Below, in pieces: positions 16,027 to 25,126 of a DNA stretch of 42,713 bases (within the stretch, counting starts at the first letter, position 1; each line of letters begins with the position of its first letter). This stretch comes from Clostridiaceae bacterium (lineage in GTDB: Bacteria; Bacillota; Clostridia; Oscillospirales; Butyricicoccaceae). The position numbers and the translations under genes are program-made. The stretch lies in assembly GCA_009911355.1 (NCBI GenBank), contig QXXE01000031.1, positions 1-42,713 on the forward strand, read 5' to 3'. The notes below the pieces were generated by a model. The model saw only the letters and a program-made list of their open reading frames with translations, was not told the origin of the DNA and ran no database searches.

Positions 16027-17028
16027 TTACCAGTTGTCGCTGCCGTCGTCCGGGATTACCCGCTTCATCGCTTCGATGGCAACCTCGATCATGCTGTCGT
16101 CGGGCTCAAAGACGGTCAGGTGCTGCATTTGGATGCCCGGCCAGCGCAGGATATTTGTCAGCGCATTGTCATAGCGCCCCGCGTAGCGGTTGATCTCGTA
16201 GGCGATGCCTACTACGAACGGCAGCATCAGCAGCCGCAGCGCCATGCGCAGCCACGGGTTGGTGGTTGCGGCCAGAGAAAACACGGCGCTGAATACGACG
16301 ATGCTGATCAGGATCATCACGAACAGGAAGCTTGTGCCGCAGCGCGGGTGGAAGCGCGGCATCCCCCGCACGTTCTCCACTGTCAGCGGCAGGCCGTCTT
16401 CATAGCAGAAGATGGTCTTATGCTCGCCGCCGTGGTATTCAAAGGTGCGCCGGATATCCTTCATATGCGACACCGACCACATGAACAGCAGGAATACGAC
16501 AATGCGCACTGCGCTTTCCAGGACGTTGCGGGTCCAGAACGGCGCCGATTGCGGCACCAGCCCGACCAGCAGCGCCGGGAGCACGAAAAACAGTACAACC
16601 GGCATCCCAATGCCGATCACCATCGCGAGCCCCATGACCGCTTTTTCCAGCTTGTCAGAGCTCAATTTGCGTTCCAGCCACTTTTCAAATTTGGAGGGCT
16701 CCGCCGACGCCTCCTCTTCCTCGAAGAAGGAGGCCGAATAGTTGATCGCGTCCACGCCCTCCTTCATCGCGCTGAACAGGCCGTACATCCCGCGGAAAAC
16801 GGGCAGCTTCCAGAAAGCGGCGGCTTTTTTGGTGTCCTCTTCCTTGAAAACCAGCTCCTTGTCCGGCTTGCGCACGCAGATGCAGGTTTTTTTCGGGCCC
16901 TTCATCATAATGCCTTCGATCAGCGCCTGCCCGCCGATCGTCGTCTTCTTTTTCCCCGCGCCAAAGGCAAGCAGCGCGGCCGCCGCGCCCGGCAGCAGCC
17001 GACGCAGGCGGGCAATCTCATGTTTCAT
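16027..17028 (-). CDS. YqhQ-like DUF1385 membrane protein
   Basis: The 333-residue protein carries the hallmarks of DUF1385: TIGGQALIEGIMMKGP near the N-terminus, FEYHGGEHKTIFCYE in the middle and RFHPRCGTSFLF after it. Four or five membrane helices lie at about 140-165, 180-200, 240-262 and 265-285. The function is unresolved; the family is widespread in Firmicutes and usually sits next to prmC or prfA, as here. It starts after a GGAGG site, 37 bases downstream of the histidine kinase. Confidence 0.9.
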   Translation of the reverse strand: MKHEIARLRRLLPGAAAALLAFGAGKKKTTIGGQALIEGIMMKGPKKTCICVRKPDKELVFKEEDTKKAAAFWKLPVFRGMYGLFSAMKEGVDAINYSASFFEEEEASAEPSKFEKWLERKLSSDKLEKAVMGLAMVIGIGMPVVLFFVLPALLVGLVPQSAPFWTRNVLESAVRIVVFLLFMWSVSHMKDIRRTFEYHGGEHKTIFCYEDGLPLTVENVRGMPRFHPRCGTSFLFVMILISIVVFSAVFSLAATTNPWLRMALRLLMLPFVVGIAYEINRYAGRYDNALTNILRWPGIQMQHLTVFEPDDSMIEVAIEAMKRVIPDDGSDNW

Positions 17029-17065
17029 CCGTTTCCTCCACTGGGTGTTGTGCCGTCCCCGGCCG

Positions 17066-18631
17066 TCAGGCTTTGGGGGACGCTGGGGGTTGCTTGGGTT
17101 CGGGTTCCGGCGGCCCTGCATTGGGGAACACGCCTTTTTCCGTGCTTGGCGCCTGGAAAAGCGCCGGGACCGAGATGACGGCGACGGTGCCCTGGCCAAG
17201 CTGGCTGAGGATATCCAACGTGCCGCCGTGCAGCTTGACAATCTCCTCGGTGACGGCAAGGCCAATCCCGCTGCCGCGCTGCTTGGAGCTGCCCTTATAA
17301 AATTTTTCCTTGACAAACGGCAGCTCGTCCTCCGGGATGCCGGGGCCATAGTCGCGTACCTTGACGACCACTTGCCCCTGCCTGCGCAGGATGGACACCT
17401 TGATTTTCCGTCCGTCCGCGCCATATTTCGCGGCGTTGTCGATCACGTTCAGGAACACCTGCTTCATGCGGTGCCGGTCGCCGGAGATAAAATAGTTTTC
17501 CGTCCCGTTTTCGTTGTATTCAAGCGTGATATGCTCTTTTTCGAGCAGGTTTTTATACATATAGACGGCTTCGTAAAGCTCGAGCGAAAGGTCGAAGTTT
17601 TCCACGACCAGCTTCATCCGCCCGCTTTCCATGCGCGCGTAGTCCATCAGCTCCTCGACCATGCTGGTCAGGCGCTTCGATTCCTTCTGGATGATTTCAA
17701 GCCCCTGCGAAAGCGCTTCGGGGTCTTCCGCGCCGCCGGCGAGCAGCGTCTCGCTCCAGCCGCCGATGGCGGTCAGCGGGGTGCGCAGTTCGTGCGACAG
17801 CGAGGAAATGAAATCATTTTTCATGCGCTCGGCGCGCGCGATCTCCTCAGACATATAGTTGATGTTGTCGCAGAGCTGGCCGATCTCGTCGTCATAGATT
17901 TTTTGCAGGCGCATCCCATAGCGCCCTGCGGTGATTTCCTTGACGATCTCGTTGATGCGCACGACCGGCTCGAGGATGGTTTTCAGGAAATAGCGGTTGG
18001 ACAGGATCACAAGCAGGACGAACACCACCCCGACCAGCAGCGACAGCAGGATAATCCGGTGGATCTGGCGTTCGGCGATGGTCAGTGAGGTGACCACACG
18101 CAGCCCGCCGATCAGGCTGCCGCCCTGGGTGAACAGCGGGGCGGTGCAGCTCATGACGCGCTCGCCCGAAAGGGGGTCCTCGCCGATCCAGGTGGAAACC
18201 GAAAGGGTGGTGAGCGCCTTTTCGACGTCGCCGGTCTGCGGCACCGAGTCTGCCGACATGCCGGAGGTCGACAGGATCACGTGGCTGTACTGGTTGAGGA
18301 ACTGCACTTCCAGCTTGTCCTTGAATTCATATTCGACAACATAGCGGCGGGCGGAGGCATAGAACTGCTCGTAGCTGCTTGTCCAGTAATTGCGGAAGGT
18401 GGCCGCAGTCGTGTTGACGCGCCCTTCCAGGTTGTTGCGGATGGTGGTATAGTAATATTGCGAAAAGCCCACCGAAACAAAAATGATGACCGCCGCGAGG
18501 ATGACAACGACAAAGCTCAGGGAATTGACCAGCCAGCGGCCCTTGAGCCCGCCGGGGGAATGCTGCACTTTGGAGGCATCCGGTGCGCGCGGGACGCGCC
18601 GCCGGACGGCGGTTTTCCTGTTTTGGCTCAT
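17066..18631 (-). CDS. membrane sensor histidine kinase
   Basis: The 521-residue kinase has a basic N-terminus, a first membrane helix at 34-56, an extracytoplasmic sensor region of about 135 residues, a second helix at 193-212, a HAMP linker (about 213-265), the HisKA box SHELRTPLTAI with the phosphorylated H280, and an ATPase domain with NVIDNAAKYG, DYGPGIPED and GSGIGLAV. The last 30 residues are proline-rich. It is paired with the response regulator immediately upstream. The overall plan resembles the PhoR/ResE/WalK group, but the signal cannot be told from sequence. The start at MSQNRK follows AAAGGAT. Confidence 0.93.
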   Translation of the reverse strand: MSQNRKTAVRRRVPRAPDASKVQHSPGGLKGRWLVNSLSFVVVILAAVIIFVSVGFSQYYYTTIRNNLEGRVNTTAATFRNYWTSSYEQFYASARRYVVEYEFKDKLEVQFLNQYSHVILSTSGMSADSVPQTGDVEKALTTLSVSTWIGEDPLSGERVMSCTAPLFTQGGSLIGGLRVVTSLTIAERQIHRIILLSLLVGVVFVLLVILSNRYFLKTILEPVVRINEIVKEITAGRYGMRLQKIYDDEIGQLCDNINYMSEEIARAERMKNDFISSLSHELRTPLTAIGGWSETLLAGGAEDPEALSQGLEIIQKESKRLTSMVEELMDYARMESGRMKLVVENFDLSLELYEAVYMYKNLLEKEHITLEYNENGTENYFISGDRHRMKQVFLNVIDNAAKYGADGRKIKVSILRRQGQVVVKVRDYGPGIPEDELPFVKEKFYKGSSKQRGSGIGLAVTEEIVKLHGGTLDILSQLGQGTVAVISVPALFQAPSTEKGVFPNAGPPEPEPKQPPASPKA

Positions 18632-18663
18632 AAATCCCGATATCCTTTCAAGCTGCGCGCAGG

Positions 18664-19353
18664 TCAGCCCTCCCACATGTAGCCGAAGCCGCGCACGGTC
18701 ATGATGTAGCGCGGGTTCGCGGGGTCGTCCTCGACCTTGATGCGCAGGCGGCGGATGTTCACGTCGACGATCTTGAACTCCCCGACATAGTGGTGCCCCC
18801 AGACCATTTCCAGCAGCTCGTCACGCGAAAGCGCCCGCCCGATATTCTGCATGAACGCCTTGAGCAGCCCGTATTCGATCTGGGTAAGGTCGATGCGCAC
18901 GCCGTCCTTCTGCACTTCCCGCGCGCGCAGGTTCATCTGGAACGGGCCCGACCGGATGGTGTCGTCGTCGCCAAAGGGCCGGCCGGAGACCCGGCGGTAC
19001 AGCGCGTCAACGCGGGCGACCAGCTCCACGACCGAAAAGGGCTTGGTGACATAATCGTCCGCACCGGTCATGAGCCCGGTCACCTTGTCGGTCTCCTGCA
19101 CCCGCGCGGTCAGCATAATGACCCCCGCCGCGTAGCCGCGTGTGCGCAGGGTGCGGCAGACCTCGTACCCGTCGATGCCCGGGAGCATCACGTCGAGCAC
19201 CGCGACCGCGATGTCCGGATGCGCGTTGTATTGTTCCAGCGCTTCCTCGCCCGAGCCGGCTTCCACGACCTCGTATCCCGCCCGCTTCAGGTTGAGCACG
19301 ACAAAGCTGCGGATATTGGTCTCGTCTTCCAGCACTAAAATTTTCCGTTTCAT
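18664..19353 (-). CDS. OmpR/PhoB-family response regulator
   Basis: The 229-residue regulator has a receiver domain (about 4-117) with the acidic pair ED at 9-10, phosphoacceptor D54 in VLDVMLPG, and K104 in YVTKPFS. The C-terminal winged helix (about 130-227) contains LTQIEYGLLKAFMQNIGRALSRDELLEMVWG and VDVNIRRLRIKVEDDP, ending with YIMTVRGFGYMWEG. It is 32 bases upstream of the kinase gene and starts after GGAGGAG. The pair could control envelope, phosphate or antibiotic stress genes; no target site is evident here. Confidence 0.95.
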   Translation of the reverse strand: MKRKILVLEDETNIRSFVVLNLKRAGYEVVEAGSGEEALEQYNAHPDIAVAVLDVMLPGIDGYEVCRTLRTRGYAAGVIMLTARVQETDKVTGLMTGADDYVTKPFSVVELVARVDALYRRVSGRPFGDDDTIRSGPFQMNLRAREVQKDGVRIDLTQIEYGLLKAFMQNIGRALSRDELLEMVWGHHYVGEFKIVDVNIRRLRIKVEDDPANPRYIMTVRGFGYMWEG

Positions 19354-19400
19354 GCCTACTCCTCCACTGCCGCCCCCCGCCAAGAGGCGGAAAACGGGGT

Positions 19401-19784
19401 TTATACCGTAATCTCTACCTGGTTGCCCTCGATCCCGAGGACGCAGCTTTCATAATAGCCGTCGCCGGTTGTGCGGGGGCCGCTCAGGACCTCGTAGCCG
19501 TCACCCCGCAGCCGCGCGGTCAGCGCGTCCACGGCCTCGGCGCTGCCCACGCTGAGCGCAAGATGGATATAGCCGGTGCGCGCAGGCGGCTTTCCCGCGT
19601 CGGCTGTCCCCGGCTTTTGCATCAGCTCCAGCCGCGCGCCATCGGAGAACCGCAGGAAATAGGAAAGGAAGCCGGTCTTGCGGTTGTGGTAGAGCTCCCC
19701 GGGCTGCGCGCCGAAATAGGTGGTGAAAAAGCCCTTCGCGGCGTCCAGGTCGTTTACATACATTGCGATATGGTCAATTTTCAT
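19401..19784 (-). CDS. VOC-superfamily (glyoxalase-like) protein
   Basis: The 127-residue protein has the paired beta-alpha-beta-beta-beta modules of the vicinal-oxygen-chelate fold. Candidate metal ligands occur in the family positions: H5 (KIDHIAMYV), a glutamate in ARLELMQ, a histidine in GYIHLALSVG and the last glutamate in NQVEITV. This H-E-H-E set suggests a metal-dependent lyase or isomerase such as glyoxalase I, but substrate is not predictable. It starts after AGGAGGG and ends 47 bases before the response regulator. Confidence 0.88.
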   Translation of the reverse strand: MKIDHIAMYVNDLDAAKGFFTTYFGAQPGELYHNRKTGFLSYFLRFSDGARLELMQKPGTADAGKPPARTGYIHLALSVGSAEAVDALTARLRGDGYEVLSGPRTTGDGYYESCVLGIEGNQVEITV

Positions 19785-19800
19785 GGCTGCCCTCCTACCG

Positions 19801-20079
19801 TTATGCGAGGTCCTCCCGCGTGACCACGATGGACGGGAATTCCTCCGCAAGCGTCAGGTCGGTGTCCAGCGGTACGCCGTACACCATATAATACCGTCCC
19901 GGCGCGGCGGCCGCCGACAGCTCCAGCAGGCGGCGTTCGGCCTCGGCGCGGTCCATCGTCGCATACACGACCGAAACCGAGCCGGCCTTGCTGCCGTCAA
20001 CCTCCTCAACCGCGCCGCGCAGGATGAGCCGCAGCGGCCCGCTGTCCAGGCCACGCTGCACAAGCGTCTGATAGTCCAT
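19801..20079 (-). CDS. unidentified 92-residue protein
   Basis: I do not recognise a family. The predicted soluble protein alternates beta-rich and helical segments: an opening MDYQTLVQRGLD, a strand pair around SVSVVYATMD, a helix AEAERRLLELSAAAA and a final YYMVYGVPLDTDL...FPSIVVTRED. It is coding rather than noise because it lies 13 bases after the PAS gene, has a GAGGGGGCGG site, and uses the same GC-rich codons as its neighbours. It sits between a PAS protein and a VOC protein in the same orientation. Confidence 0.7.
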   Translation of the reverse strand: MDYQTLVQRGLDSGPLRLILRGAVEEVDGSKAGSVSVVYATMDRAEAERRLLELSAAAAPGRYYMVYGVPLDTDLTLAEEFPSIVVTREDLA

Positions 20080-20092
20080 AGCCGCCGCCCCC

Positions 20093-20470
20093 TCAGCCGC
20101 CGAAGCCGTAAAGCGGCGCGGTTTCCGGGGTACGGTACTCGTGCTTCTCGTAATAGCCGATCAGCCCGCCCGAACCGTCGCGCAGCGCAACCATGTATAC
20201 ATCCTTGTTTTCCGCTTCATTCCGGAAGGTATACACCCGGTTGTGCGAGGGGTCCGCGGCAAACCATGCGGTTACCCGCTCGATCAGCTCCCGCGAGCGC
20301 CCGTTGTGGCAGGAAAAAATGCTCTGCCCCACGAGCGCGCCGCCGCCGTGCTTGGCATAGCGCTGCTGCGCGGCAGGGTTCATATAAATAATCTCATGCG
20401 CCAGGCTGCAAAGGACCACCGCACAGCGGTCCTCTTCCAGCACGGCGCGGAAATAGCTGGATAAATCCAT
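20093..20470 (-). CDS. stand-alone PAS-domain protein
   Basis: The 125-residue protein is essentially one PAS domain: AVVLCSLAHEIIYMNPAAQQRYAKHGGGALVGQSIFSCHN (about 17-56), a linking helix LIERVTAWFAADPSHNRVYTF, and the final strands KDVYMVALRDGSGGLIGYYEKHEYR. PAS domains bind ligands or mediate signalling contacts; no kinase, cyclase or DNA-binding part is attached. The start has an AGGAGG site. The histidine kinase lies a few genes downstream, so a sensory link is possible but unproven. Confidence 0.85.
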   Translation of the reverse strand: MDLSSYFRAVLEEDRCAVVLCSLAHEIIYMNPAAQQRYAKHGGGALVGQSIFSCHNGRSRELIERVTAWFAADPSHNRVYTFRNEAENKDVYMVALRDGSGGLIGYYEKHEYRTPETAPLYGFGG

Positions 20471-20554
20471 ATGTTTCCTCCTGAACTATAAATCCTGTAA
20501 ATGTGCCTTTGGCAGAAATGGTTTCGGTTCCCCTGAAACCTGCTGCGCAGGCCG

Positions 20555-21883
20555 TCAATTGGCCCACTCGGTGGTGAGGACGCTGAACCGGCTGGAAAGC
20601 TCCTCCGCAGAGAGGGAAAGCTCCCCCGCCGCCGGCGGGATCTCACCCGCATAATAGGCGTTCGCCGTCTCCGCGAGCGCGACCAGATCCTCACGCATTG
20701 CATATCGGTCCCGCTGGTCGCCCGTGCAGCAGTATACCGAGAAGATGACCGGGCTTTCCCCGCCCTCCACATATTCGCAGAAGGTCGTGCGGCTGACGCC
20801 CCCGATGGTCTCCTTGGACGCCGTTACCCGGCTGCGCCAGCCCTCCGGCAGCCGGAAGGACCATTCCTCCGAGACGTTATGATAGGTTGTGCGCTTGAGC
20901 TTGGGCGTGCCGTCCGACGCAAACGCATACCAGTCCAGCAGGTACAGCGCGTCCGGCTCGTTTGGGTCGCTGAAGCCCTCCATCAGGACGGTCTGCGGCA
21001 CCTCCGTAATATGGTCGCCGTCGATATCGGTCGCATAGACGCTCATTGCGCGGTAGCTGCCGCCGCTTGCGCCCGATTCGGTGTTCTGGGTGATGTTGCG
21101 CAGCTGCCCGCCGCCATAAACGAAAATATCGGTCAGCAGCCCGGTGCCGCTGTCCGGCCGGGCCTCGGCAAAGACCGCCGCCGCGCCGTCCTCCAGCCAG
21201 CCCGCCGTCAGGCGGACGATGCTGACCGCCTCCTGGGAGACGGACGCGCGCCCGAGCTCGGCTACCCGGCCGTCCTGGTAGCCGTACAGCACGGCGGTGC
21301 GGCCCTTCGCGCCGTCTCCGCTGATGGTAAACAGCTCGTCCGTGCCGTCGCCGGTCAGGTCGGACAGGCGGTAGTTGGTAAAATCGGTTTGGAGCAGCGT
21401 GCGGATGCCGGAGTCTGGGGAAAAATCACACAGCGTCAGCGCGCTTGTCTGCCCGTCCTCCAGCCCCCAGGTGACCAGGAGGCCCTTTTCGCCGTCGCGG
21501 CTGAATACCGGGTATTCCACCGCCTGCACCGAAAGCCCCTGCCCGGTGACGCTGTCCAGCAGGACGTAATCGTCGTCTGTTTTCTTAAACACATAAACGG
21601 TAAAGGTCGAAGCGGTTGAGGAATCGCGGAAAAAGGCGATGGCTTCGTCGGTGCCGTCGTTGTCGAAATCGACCAGCTGGATGGTGCTGCGGTTGCGCCC
21701 GCTCTGCGGGACGGCGTACAGCGCGCCGCCGTCCAGGATTTTCCGCAGCTGCACTTGCAGCGCTACGAAATTCCGCGTCGGCTGCGGCGCGAGCAGCAGG
21801 TCGTCGCCCGAATAAAAGCTGCACCCGCCGAGCAGCAGCAGGAGCGCCGCCGCAAGGGCGGCAACACGGTAATGCGGTTTCAT
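20555..21883 (-). CDS. secreted lipoprotein with VCBS/FG-GAP-like repeats
   Basis: The 442-residue product has a lipoprotein signal (hydrophobic 8-18, lipobox LGGC with Cys21). It contains repeated propeller-like motifs of the FG-GAP/VCBS kind: QLVDFDNDGTDEAIAFF, RLSDLTGDGTDELF and YATDIDGDHITEV. The last 110 residues form a separate domain (EEWSFRLPEGW...SVYCCTGDQRD). Such proteins are common, poorly characterised surface proteins of Clostridia. The start at 21883 has a GGGGAA site and a TATAAT box 40 bases upstream. It is the first gene of the long leftward run. Confidence 0.85.
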   Translation of the reverse strand: MKPHYRVAALAAALLLLLGGCSFYSGDDLLLAPQPTRNFVALQVQLRKILDGGALYAVPQSGRNRSTIQLVDFDNDGTDEAIAFFRDSSTASTFTVYVFKKTDDDYVLLDSVTGQGLSVQAVEYPVFSRDGEKGLLVTWGLEDGQTSALTLCDFSPDSGIRTLLQTDFTNYRLSDLTGDGTDELFTISGDGAKGRTAVLYGYQDGRVAELGRASVSQEAVSIVRLTAGWLEDGAAAVFAEARPDSGTGLLTDIFVYGGGQLRNITQNTESGASGGSYRAMSVYATDIDGDHITEVPQTVLMEGFSDPNEPDALYLLDWYAFASDGTPKLKRTTYHNVSEEWSFRLPEGWRSRVTASKETIGGVSRTTFCEYVEGGESPVIFSVYCCTGDQRDRYAMREDLVALAETANAYYAGEIPPAAGELSLSAEELSSRFSVLTTEWAN

Positions 21884-21922
21884 CAAACAAAATTCCCCGT
21901 TCGGTCGTAGTCATACAGACTT

Positions 21923-21928
21923 ATTATA
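21923..21928 (-). promoter_or_regulatory. -10 element upstream of the lipoprotein gene
   Basis: A perfect TATAAT on the minus strand, 40 bases before the start codon. The -35 position (TGGCTT at 17 bases) is poor, so the promoter is either weak or activator-dependent. Confidence 0.5.
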
Positions 21929-22003
21929 GCACCGTCCCACGGTAAAAGCCAGCTTTTTATTTACAGGTTTGCAGGAGGCCGGCTGGGAAACGAAAGAACC
22001 CCC

Positions 22004-22045
22004 AGGAAAACCATCCGCCCGCGGAAAAGGAGGTATAGTTTTCCT
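22004..22045. repeat. inverted repeat upstream of the TRAP operon
   Basis: AGGAAAAC and its exact complement GTTTTCCT are separated by 26 bases, about 50 bases before dctP. It could be a regulator site or an RNA stem in the leader; a possible -10 (TATAGT, 22034-22039) overlaps the right arm. Confidence 0.35.
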
Positions 22046-22093
22046 GCCTGCCTGGAATGCTAAACGGGACTCAACAGAAAAGAGGGACCGATT

Positions 22094-23113
22094 ATGAAAC
22101 GTTTACCTGCCGCCGCAGCGCTGGCCGCGGCGCTGGCTGCGGCGCTGTGCGCCTGCACCGCAGCCCCGGGCGGGCGGCTGACCGTCCGCATCGGGCACAA
22201 CCAGGCGACCTCGCACCCGACCCATATCGCCCTGGCCGCGTTTGAAGCGTTCATCGAGGAGCGGCTCGGCGACCGGTACGATATCGAGGTCTACCCCAGC
22301 GAGCTGCTCGGCTCGCAGACCGAGATGGTGCAGCTCACCCAGACCGGCGCAATCAGCTTCTGCGTCGCCAGCAATTCCATCCTGGAGACGTTCAGCGAAA
22401 ATTACACGCTGTTCAACCTCCCGTATCTCTTTGCCAGCGCGCAGGCATACCACGCCGCGATGGACGACCCCGCCGTCACCGGCCCGATTTTTGACTCCAC
22501 CCGGCAGGCGGGCTTCGAGGCCGTGACCTGGATCGACGCGGGCACGCGCAATTTCTACACCGTCGATACCCCGGTTGACAGCCCCGCCGACCTGCGCGGG
22601 CTCAAAATCCGCGTGCAGCAGTCGCCCACCAATGTGGAAATGATGCGCCTGCTCGGCGGCTCGGCCACCCCGATGGGCTTCGGCGAGGTCTACACCGCGC
22701 TGCAAGCGAAAATTATCGACGGCGCGGAAAACAACGAAATGGCGCTTACGAGCAACGGGCACGGCGACGTGTGCAAATATTATTCCTACGACATGCACCA
22801 GATGATCCCCGACCTGCTGATCGGCAACTGCGGCTTCCTGGACGCGCTGCCCGCGGAGGACCGCGCAATCTTTGAAGAGGGCTTCCGGCTGGTGAACGAG
22901 ATCGAGCGCAGGGAGTGGGTGACCGCCGTCGCCGAAGCGAAGGAAACCGCCGAGGCCAAACAGGGCGTGCAGTTCCTCTACCCGGATACCGCGCCCTTCC
23001 AGCAGGCGTGCCAGCCGCTGCACGAGCAGATGCTGGACAGCTACCCCGCCCTCGCGCCTGTTTACGGGGCCATACAGGACTACAACGCCCAATACCCGGC
23101 GGGCGCGTCATGA
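22094..23113 (+). CDS. TRAP transporter solute-binding protein (DctP type)
   Basis: The 339-residue protein binds the substrate outside the membrane and hands it to the DctQM permease. It has a lipoprotein signal with lipobox LCAC (Cys21). The DctP fold is shown by TVRIGHNQATSHPTH, the ELLGSQTEMVQLTQTGAI region, and GLKIRVQQSPTNVEMMRLLGG with the substrate-clamping arginine, followed by ALQAKIIDGAENN. The neighbouring mannonate dehydratase suggests a hexuronate-type acid as substrate. An AGAGGGA site precedes the ATG. Confidence 0.94.
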   Translation: MKRLPAAAALAAALAAALCACTAAPGGRLTVRIGHNQATSHPTHIALAAFEAFIEERLGDRYDIEVYPSELLGSQTEMVQLTQTGAISFCVASNSILETFSENYTLFNLPYLFASAQAYHAAMDDPAVTGPIFDSTRQAGFEAVTWIDAGTRNFYTVDTPVDSPADLRGLKIRVQQSPTNVEMMRLLGGSATPMGFGEVYTALQAKIIDGAENNEMALTSNGHGDVCKYYSYDMHQMIPDLLIGNCGFLDALPAEDRAIFEEGFRLVNEIERREWVTAVAEAKETAEAKQGVQFLYPDTAPFQQACQPLHEQMLDSYPALAPVYGAIQDYNAQYPAGAS

Positions 23114-23123
23114 AAGGAGACCG

Positions 23124-23603
23124 ATGATGGAAGCACTTCGGAAAGCAATGGACAGGGCGCTGAACGCCCTCGCGGGCGCGTCGTTCCTCGCGATGGTGCT
23201 GCTCACCTGCTGGCAGGTGTTTACGCGCTACGTCCTGAAAAACCCGTCCCCGTGGTCGGAGGAGCTGGTGTCCTACCTGTTCGCCTGGTCGAGCCTGATG
23301 GGCGCGGCGCTGATTACCGGCGAGCGCGGGCACATGAATATCCCGCTGCTGCCCGAGCGGCTGGGCAGCGGCGCGCAGAAGGCGCTCGGCGTCTTTTCCG
23401 AGCTTGTCGCGTTCGCGTTTTCGGCGGTGATCCTCGTCTATGGCGGCGTGAGCATCACCCGCCTTGCGATGGGGCAGATGACCTCCTCGCTGGGGGTCGC
23501 GGTCGGCGTGTTCTATGCCGTGCTGCCGGTATGCGGGGTTCTCATCCTCGCGTATACCGTGCTGAATATCGTGCAGCTCTGCGGACGGAAGGAGGGGGCA
23601 TAG
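23124..23603 (+). CDS. TRAP transporter small permease (DctQ type)
   Basis: The 159-residue membrane protein has four predicted helices (about 15-35, 50-68, 88-110, 125-148). The family motif is visible in LLTCWQVFTRYVLKNPSPWSEELVSYLFAW. It bridges the binding protein and DctM. An AAAGGAG site lies between the dctP stop and the two adjacent ATGs, so the three genes form one translationally close operon. Confidence 0.94.
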   Translation: MMEALRKAMDRALNALAGASFLAMVLLTCWQVFTRYVLKNPSPWSEELVSYLFAWSSLMGAALITGERGHMNIPLLPERLGSGAQKALGVFSELVAFAFSAVILVYGGVSITRLAMGQMTSSLGVAVGVFYAVLPVCGVLILAYTVLNIVQLCGRKEGA

Positions 23604-23604
23604 C

Positions 23605-24906
23605 ATGGCAATCCAGGCGCTTTTCACCGTTTTAGGCGTGCTTGTGGTGCTGCTCGCGCTGGGCGTGCCGATCGCCTACTCGATCGGCATTTCCTCGCTC
23701 GCCGCGATTTTGCAGACCGTGCCGCTCGGCGTTTCGGTTGTCACCGGCGCGCAGCGCATCTTTGTCGGCATGAGCAAATTCAGCCTGACGGCCATCCCGT
23801 TCTTTATCCTCGCGGGCAACCTGATGAACCAGGGCGGCATTGCGAAGCGGCTGGTCGATTTCGTCATGGCGCTGCTGGGCAAGCTGCCCGGGGCGCTGCT
23901 CGTGACCAACGTCGGCGCGAACGCGCTGTTCGGGGCGATCTCGGGCTCGGCGTCGGCAGCGGCGGCGGCGGTCGGAAGCATGGTTGCCGAGGGCGAGCGG
24001 GAGCAGGGCTATGACGACGCCCTGTGCGCCGCAACCAATGGCGCGTCGGCGCCGGCGGGGCTGCTGATCCCGCCGTCGAACGCGCTGATCACTTATTCGC
24101 TCGCGGCGGGCGGGATCTCGGTCGCCGCGCTGTTCCTCGCGGGCTACGTGCCAGGGCTGCTGTGGGCGGCGGCATGTATGCTTGCGGCGGTGTTCTTCGC
24201 CGTGCGCCGGGGCTATCGCGGCGTGCCGGGGAAATATGACTGGGCGCACCTGGGCGCGGCTGCGCTGCGTGCGCTCCCGGCGCTTTCGCTGATCGTCGTG
24301 GTGATCGGCGGCATTGTCGGCGGCATTTTTACCGCGACGGAGGGCTCGGCAATTGCGGTTGTGTACGCGCTTGTGCTCGGGCTGCTGTACCGCAATATCA
24401 CCTTGCGGTCTTTCTGGGAGATCGTGGTGCGGTCGGCAAAAATGAGCGGCATGATCGTTTTCCTGATCGGCGTATCGAATATCCTGGGGTGGGTGATGGC
24501 GTTCACCCAGATCCCGCAGGCCATCTCCGCCGCGCTGCTCGGCATGACCTCGAACCCCATCTTGATCCTGCTGATCATGAACGTGATCCTGCTCGCCGCA
24601 GGTACCTTTATGGACGTTACGCCCGCGATATTGATTTTTACGCCGCTGTTCCTGCCGGTCGTTCAGACCTTCGGGATGAGCCCGGTACAGTTCGGGCTTA
24701 TCCTGGTGTATAACCTCTGCATCGGGAATATTACGCCGCCGGTCGGCAATACGCTGTTTGTGGCGGTGAAGGTGGGGCGCACCTCGCTTGGGAAGGTCAT
24801 GCCGTATATGCTGGGGTATTATGCAATGATCCTGCTTGGTCTGCTGCTGGTCACGTATGTCCCCTTCGTCAGCCTGGGGCTGCCGCAGGCGGCAGGGCTG
24901 CTGTGA
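23605..24906 (+). CDS. TRAP transporter large permease (DctM type)
   Basis: The 433-residue protein is the sodium-coupled transport channel, with about twelve hydrophobic segments. Family signatures include IPFFILAGNLMNQGGIAKRL, GSASAAAAAVGSM, the loop GLLIPPSNALITYSLAAGG, and NLCIGNITPPVGNTLFV near the end. It starts one base after the dctQ stop. A 220-base gap with a composite repeat separates it from uxuA. Confidence 0.96.
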   Translation: MAIQALFTVLGVLVVLLALGVPIAYSIGISSLAAILQTVPLGVSVVTGAQRIFVGMSKFSLTAIPFFILAGNLMNQGGIAKRLVDFVMALLGKLPGALLVTNVGANALFGAISGSASAAAAAVGSMVAEGEREQGYDDALCAATNGASAPAGLLIPPSNALITYSLAAGGISVAALFLAGYVPGLLWAAACMLAAVFFAVRRGYRGVPGKYDWAHLGAAALRALPALSLIVVVIGGIVGGIFTATEGSAIAVVYALVLGLLYRNITLRSFWEIVVRSAKMSGMIVFLIGVSNILGWVMAFTQIPQAISAALLGMTSNPILILLIMNVILLAAGTFMDVTPAILIFTPLFLPVVQTFGMSPVQFGLILVYNLCIGNITPPVGNTLFVAVKVGRTSLGKVMPYMLGYYAMILLGLLLVTYVPFVSLGLPQAAGLL

Positions 24907-25005
24907 GTGCGGCAGGGCTCTGCCCTGCACCCGCGCCTATGCGGCGGGCACCAAAGGGACAAATCCCTTTGGAATCCCTTTCTCCGCTGCGGCGGGGAAT
25001 GGGTG
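24907..25005. repeat. composite repeat, locus 6 (A-B-variant C)
   Basis: One A palindrome (GCAGGGCTCTGCCCTGC), a B hairpin CCAAAGGG-ACAAAT-CCCTTTGG (24951-24972) and a variant end motif CCGCTGCGGCGGGG follow each other immediately after the dctM stop. Confidence 0.85.
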
Positions 25006-25029
25006 CGCCGTGATTGTGAGTGCGCACTG

Positions 25030-25061
25030 CTTCGCCCAGCCAAAAGGGCGGCTGGGCGAAG
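25030..25061. terminator. strong hairpin between dctM and uxuA
   Basis: A perfect 12-bp stem CTTCGCCCAGCC / GGCTGGGCGAAG with an eight-base loop. No T-tract follows, so it may stabilise RNA ends or attenuate transcription rather than terminate it. Confidence 0.45.
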
Positions 25062-25126
25062 CGGCAAAATTTGGAGAACACGGCTATCATATGATACCGG
25101 ATTAAAGAAACAGGAGGGTTCCCAGA

